A stretch of 51,554 nucleotides of DNA from Streptomyces africanus (lineage in GTDB: Bacteria > Actinomycetota > Actinomycetes > Streptomycetales > Streptomycetaceae). The notes under the pieces were generated by a model. That model had not been told where the DNA came from, did no database searches, and saw only the letters and a program-made list of their open reading frames with translations. A program made the translations under genes and the position numbers. The stretch is taken from the NCBI RefSeq assembly GCF_002150735.1, contig NZ_MUKA01000216.1:1-51554 (forward strand), in the 5' to 3' direction. This document shows positions 16,889-27,702 of this stretch, one piece after another (the first letter of the stretch is position 1; each line of letters begins with the position of its first letter).

Positions 16889-18534
16889 GCGCAACAGCCG
16901 TCCACAGCCTGTGGACAACCGCGGCCGAGCCGATCACCAAGATCGACGCGCCGAAGTTCGAGTACGGACAGTTGGCGCCCACCCTGATCGTCGTCGGTGC
17001 GGCGATCCTCGGGATCCTCGTCGAGGCGTTCGTACCGCGCAAATCCCGTTACTACGTCCAGATGTTCGTGTCCGTCGTCGCGCTCGCCGCCGCCTTCGCC
17101 GCGGTCGTCGCCCTCGCGGCCGACGGATACGGCACGACCAAGGCGCGCATCGCGGCGATGGGCGCGATCGCCGTCGACGGACCGGCCCTGTTCCTCCAGG
17201 GCACCATCCTGCTGGCGGCGCTGGTCGGCCTGTTCACCTTCGCCGAGCGGCGGCTCGACCCGGTGGTGCACGGCAACCGGGTCGACTCCTTCGCCGCGCA
17301 GGCCGCGTCCGTGCCGGGCAGCGAGAGTGAGAAGGCCGCGGTCAAGGCCGGGTTCACCACCACCGAGGTGTTCCCGCTGCTGCTGTTCGCCGTCGCCGGC
17401 ATGCTGATCTTCCCGGCGGCCAACGACCTGCTGACGCTCTTCGTGGCGCTGGAGGTCTTCTCGCTCCCGCTGTACCTGCTGTGCGCCCTGGCCCGGCGCA
17501 AGCGGCTCATGTCGCAGGAGGCGGCGGTCAAGTACTTCCTGCTCGGCGCGTTCGCCTCCGCGTTCACCCTGTTCGGCATCGCCCTGCTGTACGGCTACGC
17601 GGGCTCGATGTCGTACGCGACGATCGCACAGGTCGTCGACGGCACGGTCGCGGACGTCAACCCGGCGCTCGCGGGCACCATGGGCAACGACGTGCTGCTG
17701 CTGATCGGTGCCGCGCTGGTGGTGATGGGCCTGCTGTTCAAGGTGGGCGCGGTGCCGTTCCACATGTGGACGCCGGACGTGTACCAGGGCGCGCCCACGC
17801 CGGTGACCGGTTTCATGGCGGCGGCGACGAAGGTGGCGGCGTTCGGCGCGCTGCTGCGGTTGCTGTACGTCGTCCTGCCGGGCCTGCGCTGGGACTGGCG
17901 GCCGGTGATGTGGGCCGTGGCGATCGTCACCATGCTGGGCGGTGCCATCGTCGCGATCACACAGACCGACATCAAGCGGCTGCTGGCCTACTCGTCGATC
18001 GCGCACGCCGGGTTCATCCTCGCGGGTGTCATCGCGACCACGCCGGACGGTGTGTCGTCCGTCCTCTTCTACCTGGCCGCGTACTCGTTCGTGACGATCG
18101 GTGCCTTCGCGGTGGTCACGCTCGTGCGCGACGCCGGCGGCGAGGCGACGCACCTGTCCAAGTGGGCGGGGCTCGGCCGGCGCTCGCCGCTGGTGGCGGC
18201 CGTGTTCGCGGTGTTCCTGCTGGCCTTCGCCGGCATTCCGCTGACCTCCGGCTTCGCCGGGAAGTTCGCCGTGTTCAAGGCGGCGGCGGAGGGCGGGGCC
18301 GCCCCGCTCGTCGTGATCGGTGTGATCTCGTCGGCGATCGCGGCGTTCTTCTACATCCGCGTCATCGTGCTGATGTTCTTCAGCGATCCGCGGCCGGAGG
18401 GCCCGACGGTGGCCGTGCCGTCGCCGCTGACGATGACGGCGATCGGGGTCGGTGTGGCGGTCACGCTGGTGCTCGGAGTGGCGCCGCAGTACTTCCTGGA
18501 TCTGGCGGGGCAGGCGGGGGTGTTCGTGCGCTGA
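16885..18534 (+). CDS. nuoN: NADH-quinone oxidoreductase subunit N
   Basis: Third antiporter-like subunit (549 residues), last gene of the operon. Signatures: ALEVFSLPLYLLCALARR, the GAVPFHMWTPDVYQGAPTPV block and DIKRLLAYSSIAHAGFIL. It is longer than E. coli NuoN (485) because of an N-terminal leader and a hydrophilic segment near residues 130-155 between early helices. The GTG start overlaps the nuoM stop. A strong hairpin follows 19 bases after the stop codon. Confidence 0.96.
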   Translation: MSATAVHSLWTTAAEPITKIDAPKFEYGQLAPTLIVVGAAILGILVEAFVPRKSRYYVQMFVSVVALAAAFAAVVALAADGYGTTKARIAAMGAIAVDGPALFLQGTILLAALVGLFTFAERRLDPVVHGNRVDSFAAQAASVPGSESEKAAVKAGFTTTEVFPLLLFAVAGMLIFPAANDLLTLFVALEVFSLPLYLLCALARRKRLMSQEAAVKYFLLGAFASAFTLFGIALLYGYAGSMSYATIAQVVDGTVADVNPALAGTMGNDVLLLIGAALVVMGLLFKVGAVPFHMWTPDVYQGAPTPVTGFMAAATKVAAFGALLRLLYVVLPGLRWDWRPVMWAVAIVTMLGGAIVAITQTDIKRLLAYSSIAHAGFILAGVIATTPDGVSSVLFYLAAYSFVTIGAFAVVTLVRDAGGEATHLSKWAGLGRRSPLVAAVFAVFLLAFAGIPLTSGFAGKFAVFKAAAEGGAAPLVVIGVISSAIAAFFYIRVIVLMFFSDPRPEGPTVAVPSPLTMTAIGVGVAVTLVLGVAPQYFLDLAGQAGVFVR

Positions 18535-18553
18535 CGCTCCGCTCGGTGCGAGA

Positions 18554-18591
18554 CAGCGGCCCGGTTCCCCTCGGGGGGTGCCGGGCCGCTG
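18554..18591. terminator. Hairpin terminator between nuoN and the convergent Uma2 gene
   Basis: CAGCGGCCCGG (18554-18564) pairs perfectly with CCGGGCCGCTG (18581-18591). The 16-base loop contains CCCC and GGGG that can extend the structure. The symmetry and the convergent genes suggest termination in both directions. Confidence 0.8.
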
Positions 18592-18609
18592 CCTTGTGCG
18601 TCGTGGCGG

Positions 18610-19212
18610 TTACTCGCCGCTCTTGCGGCGCGGTTTGATGCCGGTGAGATCCAGATCCACGGGAAACGGGGAGCTGACCTTCATCCGCTCACGGAAGATC
18701 CCCGTGCTGGTGTACGCACGGGTGGTGGGCTCCAGCTCGAAGACGTGCACGGCGGCGAGGCCCTTCTCGTTCTCCACGCGCCAGTAGTGGGGGATACCGG
18801 CCCTGGCGTACTTCAGCGGCTTGGTCTCGCGGTCCCGGGAGACGGAGTCCGCCGAGACGACCTCGATGGCGAGCAGGACGGACTCCACCGGATAGCGGGT
18901 CTGCTCGGGATCCTCCACCACATCGCCGCGTACCACGATCACATCCGGCTCGGGCCGGTTCTGACGGTCGATGTCGATGGTGAATCCCAGAATGACCTCG
19001 AATTCCGAGGGGGCCAGAGACTGGAGCTGCCCATTGAAGAAGTCGACAGCGCGTGAGTGGAAAACAGTCTGCGGACTGACGAAGACCAGGCTCCCGTCGA
19101 TCAGCTCCGTGTGCGGAGGCAGATTCGGAAGGTGGTCAAGGTCGTCGGCGGTCCAGCCGCCTTCCGGCGGGGTCGGCCAGGTCGGCGTGGACGCGTTCGG
19201 TGCGCCGCTCAT
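18610..19212 (-). CDS. Uma2-family (DUF820) putative endonuclease-fold protein
   Basis: 200-residue cytoplasmic protein of the Uma2 family, which has a PD-(D/E)XK nuclease-like fold but mostly unknown function. Candidate active-site residues are Glu37 (ELIDGSLV), Asp90 (RPEPDVIVV), Glu117 (LLAIEVVS) and a Lys in RDRETKPLKYARAGI. The typical YARAGIPHYWRVE block is present. The start at 19212 is favoured over 19224 because GGGAG lies 5 bases upstream. It stands alone, convergent to nuo and divergent from recQ. Uma2 genes are often multicopy in Streptomyces and cyanobacteria. No evidence ties it to restriction, to a toxin role, or to recQ beyond proximity. Confidence 0.8.
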   Translation of the reverse strand: MSGAPNASTPTWPTPPEGGWTADDLDHLPNLPPHTELIDGSLVFVSPQTVFHSRAVDFFNGQLQSLAPSEFEVILGFTIDIDRQNRPEPDVIVVRGDVVEDPEQTRYPVESVLLAIEVVSADSVSRDRETKPLKYARAGIPHYWRVENEKGLAAVHVFELEPTTRAYTSTGIFRERMKVSSPFPVDLDLTGIKPRRKSGE

Positions 19213-19411
19213 CCGTGCTCCCATGGGACGGAGTCTCGCCGGGTCTTTCAGACCATCGGGCGGAAAGGGCGGGGTCTCCCGCGAACGTGTGAACGACTGT
19301 CGTGTCCTTGACGCAGGCGTTCGGGGCGGCCTGTGGATAACTCCGGGGCTGTCGGTGCGGGCGCCTATGGTGGACGCAGTGGTCGAGGGGCGACGTACGG
19401 GGGACGGAACG

Positions 19412-21517
<2,106 letters not shown>

Positions 21518-21522
21518 GGCCA

Positions 21523-21555
21523 GGCTCCGGCCGGGGTCACAGGGGCTGGGGAGCC
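21523..21555. terminator. Weak inverted repeat between recQ and the flavoprotein gene
   Basis: GGCTCC (21523-21528) and GGAGCC (21550-21555) are complementary within a GC-rich 45-base gap between convergent genes. It may end one or both transcripts, but the stem is short and the loop long. Confidence 0.35.
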
Positions 21556-21562
21556 GGGCCCG

Positions 21563-24379
21563 TCACAGCGCCCGTCCCGCGTACGCCCTGACATCCGCGT
21601 CGGAGTCCGTCGTCGCCGTGGCCAGGGCCGCCCGGGCCTCCTCGGTGGCGCGGTGCCGGGTCAGGGCCAGGACGGCGGCCTTGCGGACATCGGCGTTGGC
21701 ATCCGAGAGGACCTTGGCGAGCGCCGGGACGGCCACGTCGGGGTCGGCGACGGACAGGGCCGTGGCGGCTCCGGCCCGGACCTGCCAGGCCGACTCGGAC
21801 AGGGCGGCCACCGCGCGTGCGGTGAGGGGCTCGGGGCAGCCGGTGGTGCCCAGTGCTCCGTAGGCCGCTGCGCGGACCAGGGCGTCGGGGTCGTCGAGGA
21901 GGCCGGTGAGGGCCGCTTCGATGGCGTCGGCGGCGGGATGGGCGGCGGCCGTGGTGTCCTGCGCCGGCCGCTCGGCACCCACCGTGGCGAGGCCCTTGGC
22001 GATCGCCACCCGGACCTCGCGGGACGGGTCGCCGGTCGCCGCCCGGGCCAGTTCGCCGGCGGCGTCGACCGACACGAGGGCGCGCACGGCCTCGATGCGG
22101 ACGGCGATCTCGGAGTCGGCCAGACAGACCGCGAACAAGGCGGCGTCTCCCAGGCGCAGGGCACGCAGGACGTCCAGCGCCGCGGCGCGGACCACCGGGT
22201 CCGGCTCGGCCAGGGCGGCGGCGAGGCCGTCGCGCAGATCGGGCTCGGCCGGGAGCGTCTCGACGAGCTCGCGCAGTGACGCTGCGGCGGCGGCACGCAC
22301 CTCGGCGGCGTTGTCGCGCAGAGCGGCGGCGAGGGCGGTCCCCGTCCCCGCCGGCAGCGTCTCGGTGAGCACGGCGACGGCCTCACGGCGGACAGCGGGC
22401 ACCGGGTCGGTCAGGTAGGGCAGAAGGGCGTCGAGTTCGGGCTCCTCGTCGGCGAGGGCGACGAGTTCGAGGAGGCGGGCGGCGGACCGCTCGCCGGACG
22501 GCGCGGTGGGCGAGACATGCGGAGCCGAAGCCGCCTCCGGCTCCGCCGTCCCCGCCCGGCCCGCCACCGGCGCCACGTCCTGCGACCCCGCCGTCGCCAC
22601 GTCCTCGGCGTGGACCTCGCCGAGAAAGCGGGACAGGCCGCCGACGGGGGCGAAGCCGTCGACCGGAACGAGATAGGGAGCCACGGGACGGGCCGTGAAC
22701 TCCATCGCACCAGAGGGGGACTTGTGCAGATCGAGATGGTGGAACCAGGACGCGTCGTCGCGAGCGGGGTGGTCGAGGCGGTCGTGGTAGAGGCCCCAGC
22801 GGGACTCCGTGCGCGCGAGGGAGGACCGCGCGGCCATCTCCGCGCAGTCGCGGATGAAGGTGACCTCCGCGCAGCGCATCAGCTCGTGCGCGGTGCGGGC
22901 GCCCATCGCGGCGATGTCGGCGCGCATCCGCTCGAACGCCTCCAGGGCCAGCGACAGCCGGGCACCGGACTTCGGCGGGGCCACGTAGTCGTTCACGAAA
23001 CGGCGCAGCTTGTACTCGACCTGGGGCTGCGGCGGGCCGTCGGGGTTGCGCAGCGGGCGGTAGATCAGCTCGTGCGCCTCCCGGAGCTGCTCACCGGGCA
23101 GCTCCCCTTCGTACGCCGAGTACTGGGACGCGTCCGCGCCGGCCAGGTCGCCGAAGACGAACGCTCCGATCATGTAGTTGTGCGGGACGCAGGCCAGGTC
23201 GCCGGCCGCGTACAGGCGGGGGACGGTCGTGCGGGCGTGGTCGTCCACGCGGACGCCGGAGGCGGAGTGGCCGCCGCACAGGCCGATCTCGGAGATGTGC
23301 ATCTCGACGTCGTGGGTGCGGTAGTCGTGGCCGCGGCCGGAGTGGAAGGTGCCGCGGGTCGGGCGTTCGGTCGAGTGGAGGATCGTCTCCAGGGCGGAGA
23401 CGGACTCCTCGGGGAGATGGCTCAGCTTCAGGTAGACCGGGCCCCGGTCGGACGCCACCTCCGCGGCGAACTCGGCCATCATCTGGCCGGACCAGTAGTC
23501 GGAGTCGACGAAGCGCTCGCCGTGCCGGTTGACCTGGTAGCCCCCGAAGGGGTTGGCGACATAGGCGCAGGCGGGGCCGTTGTAGTCCTTGATCAGCGGG
23601 TTGATCTGGAAGCACTCGATGCCGGTGAGTTCGGCGCCCGCGTGGTAGGCCATGGCGTAGCCGTCGCCCGCGTTGGTGGGGTTCTCGTAGGTGCCGTAGA
23701 GGTAGCCGGAGGCGGGCAGGCCGAGGCGGCCGCAGGCGCCCGTCGCGAGGATTACCGCACCGGCGCGGACCTGGACGAACCGCCCCGTGCGGGTGTTGAA
23801 GCCGGCCGCCCCGACAGCTCGCCCGTCCGCCGTGAGGACCCGAACCGGCATCACCCGGTTCTCGATGCGGATCCTCTCCCGCATCTCGCGCCGCCGCAGC
23901 TGCCGGTACAGGACCTTCTTGACGTCCTTGCCCTCCGGCATCGGCAGGACGTAGGAGCCGGAGCGGTGGACCTGGCGGACCGCGTAGTCGCCGTGCTCGT
24001 CCTTCTCGAACTTCACGCCGTACGACTCCAGCCGCTGCACCATGGCGAAGCCGCGGGTGGCGGTCTGGCGGACGGTGGACTGGTCGACGATGCCGTCGTT
24101 GGCGCGGGTGATCTCGGCGACGTAGTCGTCGGGTTCGGCGCGGCCCGGGATGACCGCGTTGTTGACGCCGTCCATGCCCATGGCGAGCGCGCCGGAGTGC
24201 CGGACGTGGGCCTTCTCCAGGAGCAGCACGTTCGCGCCGTGCTCGGCGGCGGTCAGGGCCGCCATGGTGCCGGCGGTGCCGCCGCCGATGACGAGGACGT
24301 CGCAGGTCAGTTCCTCGGCGTCGGTGAGGGACGGGACGGCCAGGGGAGTGTCCGCAGGGGGGTTCACGGAGGTGGTCAC
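21563..24379 (-). CDS. AprA/fumarate-reductase-like flavoprotein fused to HEAT repeats
   Basis: About 938 residues in two parts. Residues 1-~600 are a FAD-dependent oxidoreductase of the succinate dehydrogenase/fumarate reductase/APS reductase flavoprotein group: GGGTAG at 32-37, the second FAD motif in LYAAGDLACVPHNYM, and a C-terminal helical domain. Residues ~632-938 hold nine HEAT-like (PBS-lyase type) repeats, each marked by a VRxxA helix. Last gene of a leftward operon with a ferredoxin and an ABC importer. The ferredoxin/flavoprotein pair parallels AprBA, so a two-electron redox reaction on an imported compound is inferred; the substrate is unknown. The GTG at 24379 has AAAGG 7 bases upstream; the GTG at 24394 overlaps the ATPase stop and is an alternative. 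HEAT repeats on this enzyme probably scaffold a partner. Confidence 0.85.
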   Translation of the reverse strand: MTTSVNPPADTPLAVPSLTDAEELTCDVLVIGGGTAGTMAALTAAEHGANVLLLEKAHVRHSGALAMGMDGVNNAVIPGRAEPDDYVAEITRANDGIVDQSTVRQTATRGFAMVQRLESYGVKFEKDEHGDYAVRQVHRSGSYVLPMPEGKDVKKVLYRQLRRREMRERIRIENRVMPVRVLTADGRAVGAAGFNTRTGRFVQVRAGAVILATGACGRLGLPASGYLYGTYENPTNAGDGYAMAYHAGAELTGIECFQINPLIKDYNGPACAYVANPFGGYQVNRHGERFVDSDYWSGQMMAEFAAEVASDRGPVYLKLSHLPEESVSALETILHSTERPTRGTFHSGRGHDYRTHDVEMHISEIGLCGGHSASGVRVDDHARTTVPRLYAAGDLACVPHNYMIGAFVFGDLAGADASQYSAYEGELPGEQLREAHELIYRPLRNPDGPPQPQVEYKLRRFVNDYVAPPKSGARLSLALEAFERMRADIAAMGARTAHELMRCAEVTFIRDCAEMAARSSLARTESRWGLYHDRLDHPARDDASWFHHLDLHKSPSGAMEFTARPVAPYLVPVDGFAPVGGLSRFLGEVHAEDVATAGSQDVAPVAGRAGTAEPEAASAPHVSPTAPSGERSAARLLELVALADEEPELDALLPYLTDPVPAVRREAVAVLTETLPAGTGTALAAALRDNAAEVRAAAAASLRELVETLPAEPDLRDGLAAALAEPDPVVRAAALDVLRALRLGDAALFAVCLADSEIAVRIEAVRALVSVDAAGELARAATGDPSREVRVAIAKGLATVGAERPAQDTTAAAHPAADAIEAALTGLLDDPDALVRAAAYGALGTTGCPEPLTARAVAALSESAWQVRAGAATALSVADPDVAVPALAKVLSDANADVRKAAVLALTRHRATEEARAALATATTDSDADVRAYAGRAL

Positions 24380-24390
24380 CGGGGTGCCTT

Positions 24391-25188
24391 TCACGTACCG
24401 AGCGAGGTGAGGACGTCGCGCCGCAGGGCCAGGCGCGCCGGGTCGTCGTGCGCGCCGCGCTCGCGCGGGCGGGGCACGTCCCGTACGGCGACGAGGCCGC
24501 CCGCGCCGAGCAGGGCCACGCGGTCGCCGAGGAAGAGCGCCTCGTCCACGTCGTGGGTGACGAAGACGACGGTCGCGCCGGTGCCGTGCAGCACCTCGAC
24601 GAGCAGGTCCTGCATGCCCGCGCGGGTCTGGGCGTCGAGCGCGCCGAACGGCTCGTCCATCAGGACGGCGCGGGGGCGCGCGGCCAGGGCGCGGGCCAGT
24701 TGGACCCGCTGGCGCTGGCCGCCGGAGACGCGGTGCGGCAACTGCCGTGCCTGCGTGCCGAGCCCGACCCGCTCCAGCCAGGCCTGGGCCTGCTCCCGGC
24801 GTTGGGCGCGGGGCACACCGCGGATGGCGAGGGGGAGTTCGATGTTGGCGCGCAGGGTGCGCCAGGGGAGCAGGGCGTCCTCCTGGAAGACCAGGGCGCG
24901 GTCGGCCGAGGGGCCGTTCAGCGGGTGCCCGTCCTGCGTGATCTCCCCGGCGAGCGGCGGCAGCAGGCCGGCCAGGGTGCGCAGGAGGGTCGACTTGCCG
25001 CAGCCGGAGGGGCCGACGACGGTGAGGATCTCGCCGGGGGCGATGTCCAGGTCGACGCCGTCCAGGGCGGGCGCGCCGGGGCGTCCGAGGCGGGCGCCGG
25101 ACAGCGTGAGCCGGGTGCCGCGGACCGGAGCGCCGGTGGCGACGGCCGCGGGCGAGGCGCTCAGGACGGACTCAGACGAGGTGCTCAT
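24391..25188 (-). CDS. ABC importer ATPase (SsuB/TauB/NrtD type)
   Basis: 265-residue nucleotide-binding subunit of a nitrate/sulfonate/taurine-type importer. Walker A GPSGCGKST (59-67), Q-loop in LVFQEDALLPWRTL, signature VSGGQRQRVQLARALA, Walker B AVLMDEPFGALD and the switch His in FVTHDVDEAL are all visible. The LPW-type segment after the Q-loop is typical of the SsuB/TauB group. Overlaps the permease by 17 bases and the next gene's upstream GTG by 4. The substrate cannot be read from the ATPase. Confidence 0.92.
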   Translation of the reverse strand: MSTSSESVLSASPAAVATGAPVRGTRLTLSGARLGRPGAPALDGVDLDIAPGEILTVVGPSGCGKSTLLRTLAGLLPPLAGEITQDGHPLNGPSADRALVFQEDALLPWRTLRANIELPLAIRGVPRAQRREQAQAWLERVGLGTQARQLPHRVSGGQRQRVQLARALAARPRAVLMDEPFGALDAQTRAGMQDLLVEVLHGTGATVVFVTHDVDEALFLGDRVALLGAGGLVAVRDVPRPRERGAHDDPARLALRRDVLTSLGT

Positions 25189-26068
25189 CGCGTGCCTCCT
25201 CGGATGCGGGCCCGCCGGGTACCGCGCCGGGTGCGGCCGGCGCGGGTTTCGCGGACCGGACGGACCGGACGGACCGGGCGGGCCTGGGCGGCCGGGCGTC
25301 CGGGGCGTACGCGGTGCGGGGCAGCCAGCGGGTGAGGCGGCGGCCGAGCAGCTCCACGGCCGTGGAGGTGACCCAGCCGAGCACGCCGATGGTGACCATG
25401 CCGACGAAGACGCCCGGGTAGTCGACGACGGTGTAGTCCTGCCAGGTGCGGTAGCCGACGCCGTACTGGCCGGAGATCATCTCGGCGGAGATCACACAGA
25501 TCCAGGACACGCCGATGCCGACGGACAGGCCGCCGAACACCCCGGGCAGCGCGCCCGGCAGGACGACGGAGCCGAGGATCCGCCACCGGCCGCCGCCCAT
25601 GGTGCGCACGGCCTCCTCCCACGTGGGGGCCAGGTCGCGCACCGCGTGCCGGGTGGAGACCAGGACCGGGAAGAAGGCCGCGGCGCAGGTGATGAAGACG
25701 ATGCCCTGTTCGTTGGAGGGGAACAGCAGGATCGCGACGGGGACGAGCGCGATGGCCGGGATCGGGCGGATGACCTCCAGCAGGGGGCCGAGCAGGTCCT
25801 CGGCGAGGCGCGAGCGGGCAACGAGCACGCCCGTGGCCACGCCCAGGACGGCGGCCAGCAGGAAGCCGGTGAGGATCCGGGTGAGGCTGTCGGTGAGGTC
25901 CGTCCAGTAGTCCGGCCCGGACAGCCGGGCGGCGAAGGCCCGGGCCACGTCGGTGACCGTCGGGAACTGCGAGAAGCGCAGCCACAGGTCGACATTCAGG
26001 CTGGTCAGCGTCTGCCACAGGCCGAGCGCGGCGGCCAGCGAGAGCACGCGGAGCACATAGCGCCTCAC
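25172..26068 (-). CDS. ABC importer permease (SsuC/TauC type)
   Basis: 298-residue inner-membrane permease with about six helices and the EAA loop around APTWEEAVRTMGGGRWRIL, which contacts the ATPase. Start at GTG 26068, overlapping the stop of the binding-protein gene (GTGA); the longer frame would run into that gene. The last ~45 residues are Pro/Arg/Ala-rich and include repeated RSVRSV-type residues, a tail not usual in this family. Related to the sulfonate, taurine, nitrate and aliphatic nitrile permeases. Confidence 0.9.
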   Translation of the reverse strand: MRRYVLRVLSLAAALGLWQTLTSLNVDLWLRFSQFPTVTDVARAFAARLSGPDYWTDLTDSLTRILTGFLLAAVLGVATGVLVARSRLAEDLLGPLLEVIRPIPAIALVPVAILLFPSNEQGIVFITCAAAFFPVLVSTRHAVRDLAPTWEEAVRTMGGGRWRILGSVVLPGALPGVFGGLSVGIGVSWICVISAEMISGQYGVGYRTWQDYTVVDYPGVFVGMVTIGVLGWVTSTAVELLGRRLTRWLPRTAYAPDARPPRPARSVRSVRSAKPAPAAPGAVPGGPASEEARDEHLV

Positions 26069-27426
26069 GACGCCCGCTCCAGGGCGTCGGCGTACGGGAC
26101 GACCCGCGCCCCGCCGTGCCCGGCGACGTACGCCTGCGCGGTGTCGGGGGCGACGAAGGGCAGCAGCTTGTCGCCGTCGGACACCCACACGGCCTTGTCG
26201 GCGAACCACAGGGTGCCGGTGGTGGTGTCGGGGACGTAGGCGGCGCGCAGGGTGTCGCGGTGCCCGGCCACGTAGCGCAGCAGCTGAGAGGGGGAGTTGA
26301 AGGTGACGGTCTTCGAGGCGCCCTTGGGCCAGGCCTCGCTCGCGGCCGGTGCGGGCTTCGCGGCGAGACGCTCGGCGTACGCCTTCGATCCGAGGGCCTT
26401 CTTCACGTACTGGTCGTCGACGAAGGAGTCGACGTCCACGTCGCCGGTGAGTTTCGCCGACTTGAGGACCGAGACGTCCTGCTTCAGCGCGGAGACGAGC
26501 CGGGGCTTGATCGCCGGGTCGAAGGTGGCGATGCCGTGAGCGCCGTTGTAGAGGTAGACGACCTCGGCGGGCAGGCCGGTCGCCTTCGCGACCTTCTCGG
26601 CGGCGTCCACCGGGTGGTCGTTCAGGTAGTCCGTCGCCTCCGCCTGGGCCTTCAGGAACGCCTCCAGCACGGCCGGCCGCTCTTTCGCGAAGTCCTCGCG
26701 GGCGGTGACGCCGTGGAAGGTGGGCAGGTTCAGCCGGGCGCCGTCGTAGATGGCCTTCGCCTTGCCCTGGTAGGCGAGCAGGCCCGGCCAGGCGACGAAC
26801 TGCGACAGCGCGTCCGTGCTGCCCGCCGCGAGGGCGGAGGCGCCGACGGAGGGCTGCTGGTTGAGCTTCTCGATGCCGCTCTCGGGGTCGATGCCGGCGC
26901 GCTGGAGGGCCCGCACGAGGGTGCCGTCGGCGGCCGAGCCGACGCTCGTGGAGACCTTCTTGCCCTTCAAATCCTTCAGCGAGTTCAGCTTCGAACCGGG
27001 CGCGGTGACGATGGTGTTGAGGCCGCCGCGCAGGTTGTAGCCGGTGACCGAGACCAGCCGGGTCGGGCTGTTCAGCTGCTTGCCGCGGGCCGCGTTGATG
27101 AGCAGCGGGAAGTCGCCCATCGAGCCGATGTCGATCTTCCCGGCGGTCATCTGGGCGGTGATGGGCGCGCCGGTGGCGTAGTCCTGCCAGTCGACCTTGT
27201 AGTGGACTCCGTCGTGCAGCGAGTTCAGCTGCTTCTCGAAGGAGCCGAGGGAGCGCAGCAGGGTGCCCGCCGTGACGGTGTTGATCGTCCTGGACTGGTA
27301 GCCGACGGTGACGGTGACCGTGGAGCCGCTGCCGGCCTCGGCGTCACCGCCGCAGGCGCTGAGCGGGAGCAGGAGGACGACGGCAAAGACGGCGACTGCT
27401 GTGCGTTTCACGGAGGTTCGGGACAT
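26065..27426 (-). CDS. Lipoprotein ABC substrate-binding protein with NosL-like C-terminal domain
   Basis: 453-residue extracytoplasmic binding protein. Signal peptide with lipobox LSAC (lipid-bearing Cys near residue 25), then an NMT1/SsuA-like two-lobe domain to about residue 345 (ITAQMTAGKIDIGSMGDFPL is typical). The last ~80 residues (373-453) are not part of the usual fold. They read like a NosL domain: LWFADKAVWVSDGDKLLPFV, then A-x-AYVAGHGGARVVPYADAL. NosL proteins are copper-binding lipoproteins of N2O reductase assembly; the Cys-Met metal motif of true NosL is not seen here. The extra domain may bind a partner, ligand or metal. Starts 15 bases after the ferredoxin gene; its stop overlaps the permease start. 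Confidence 0.85.
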   Translation of the reverse strand: MSRTSVKRTAVAVFAVVLLLPLSACGGDAEAGSGSTVTVTVGYQSRTINTVTAGTLLRSLGSFEKQLNSLHDGVHYKVDWQDYATGAPITAQMTAGKIDIGSMGDFPLLINAARGKQLNSPTRLVSVTGYNLRGGLNTIVTAPGSKLNSLKDLKGKKVSTSVGSAADGTLVRALQRAGIDPESGIEKLNQQPSVGASALAAGSTDALSQFVAWPGLLAYQGKAKAIYDGARLNLPTFHGVTAREDFAKERPAVLEAFLKAQAEATDYLNDHPVDAAEKVAKATGLPAEVVYLYNGAHGIATFDPAIKPRLVSALKQDVSVLKSAKLTGDVDVDSFVDDQYVKKALGSKAYAERLAAKPAPAASEAWPKGASKTVTFNSPSQLLRYVAGHRDTLRAAYVPDTTTGTLWFADKAVWVSDGDKLLPFVAPDTAQAYVAGHGGARVVPYADALERAS

Positions 27427-27441
27427 GGGTGTTCGGGCCTC

Positions 27442-27669
27442 TCACCGGAGCAGATAGGGCATGTTGACCGTGACGGCTCCGGTGGGGCAGCGGGCCGCGC
27501 ACGGGCCGCAGTACCAGCACTCGTCGACATGCATGTACGCCTTGCCGTTGCGCTCGTCGATGGCGAGGGAGTCCAGCGGGCACATGTCCACGCAGAGCGT
27601 GCAGCCGTCGATGCACTTCGACTCGTCGATGGTCACGGGCACGTCGGCCCGCTGGGGCGCCAAGGTCAT
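27442..27669 (-). CDS. 2x[4Fe-4S] ferredoxin (AprB-like)
   Basis: 75-residue soluble ferredoxin with two four-cysteine motifs: CIDGCTLCVDMCP (Cys19, 23, 26, 30) and CWYCGPCAARCP (Cys51, 54, 57, 61). The first motif has three residues between its first two cysteines instead of the usual two. It sits in the same operon as the AprA-like flavoprotein, so it is likely its electron partner, as AprB is for AprA, though it is shorter than AprB (about 150 residues). The ATG at 27669 has CTGGAGACAG upstream. Two genes of the ABC importer and the binding protein separate it from the flavoprotein gene. Confidence 0.92.
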   Translation of the reverse strand: MTLAPQRADVPVTIDESKCIDGCTLCVDMCPLDSLAIDERNGKAYMHVDECWYCGPCAARCPTGAVTVNMPYLLR

Positions 27670-27702
27670 GGCTGTCTCCAGGAATCTGCGCGAGCGGGTG
27701 GG

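Noticed and set aside
18610..19212. Uma2 gene as part of a restriction or toxin system with recQ
   Set aside because: Divergent transcription, no antitoxin or methyltransferase nearby, and the family is usually a stand-alone paralogue.
19332..19340. DnaA-box-like TGTGGATAA (also TTATCCACA at 31270-31278)
   Set aside because: Each is isolated; an origin needs a cluster of boxes and nearby dnaA/dnaN, neither of which is seen.
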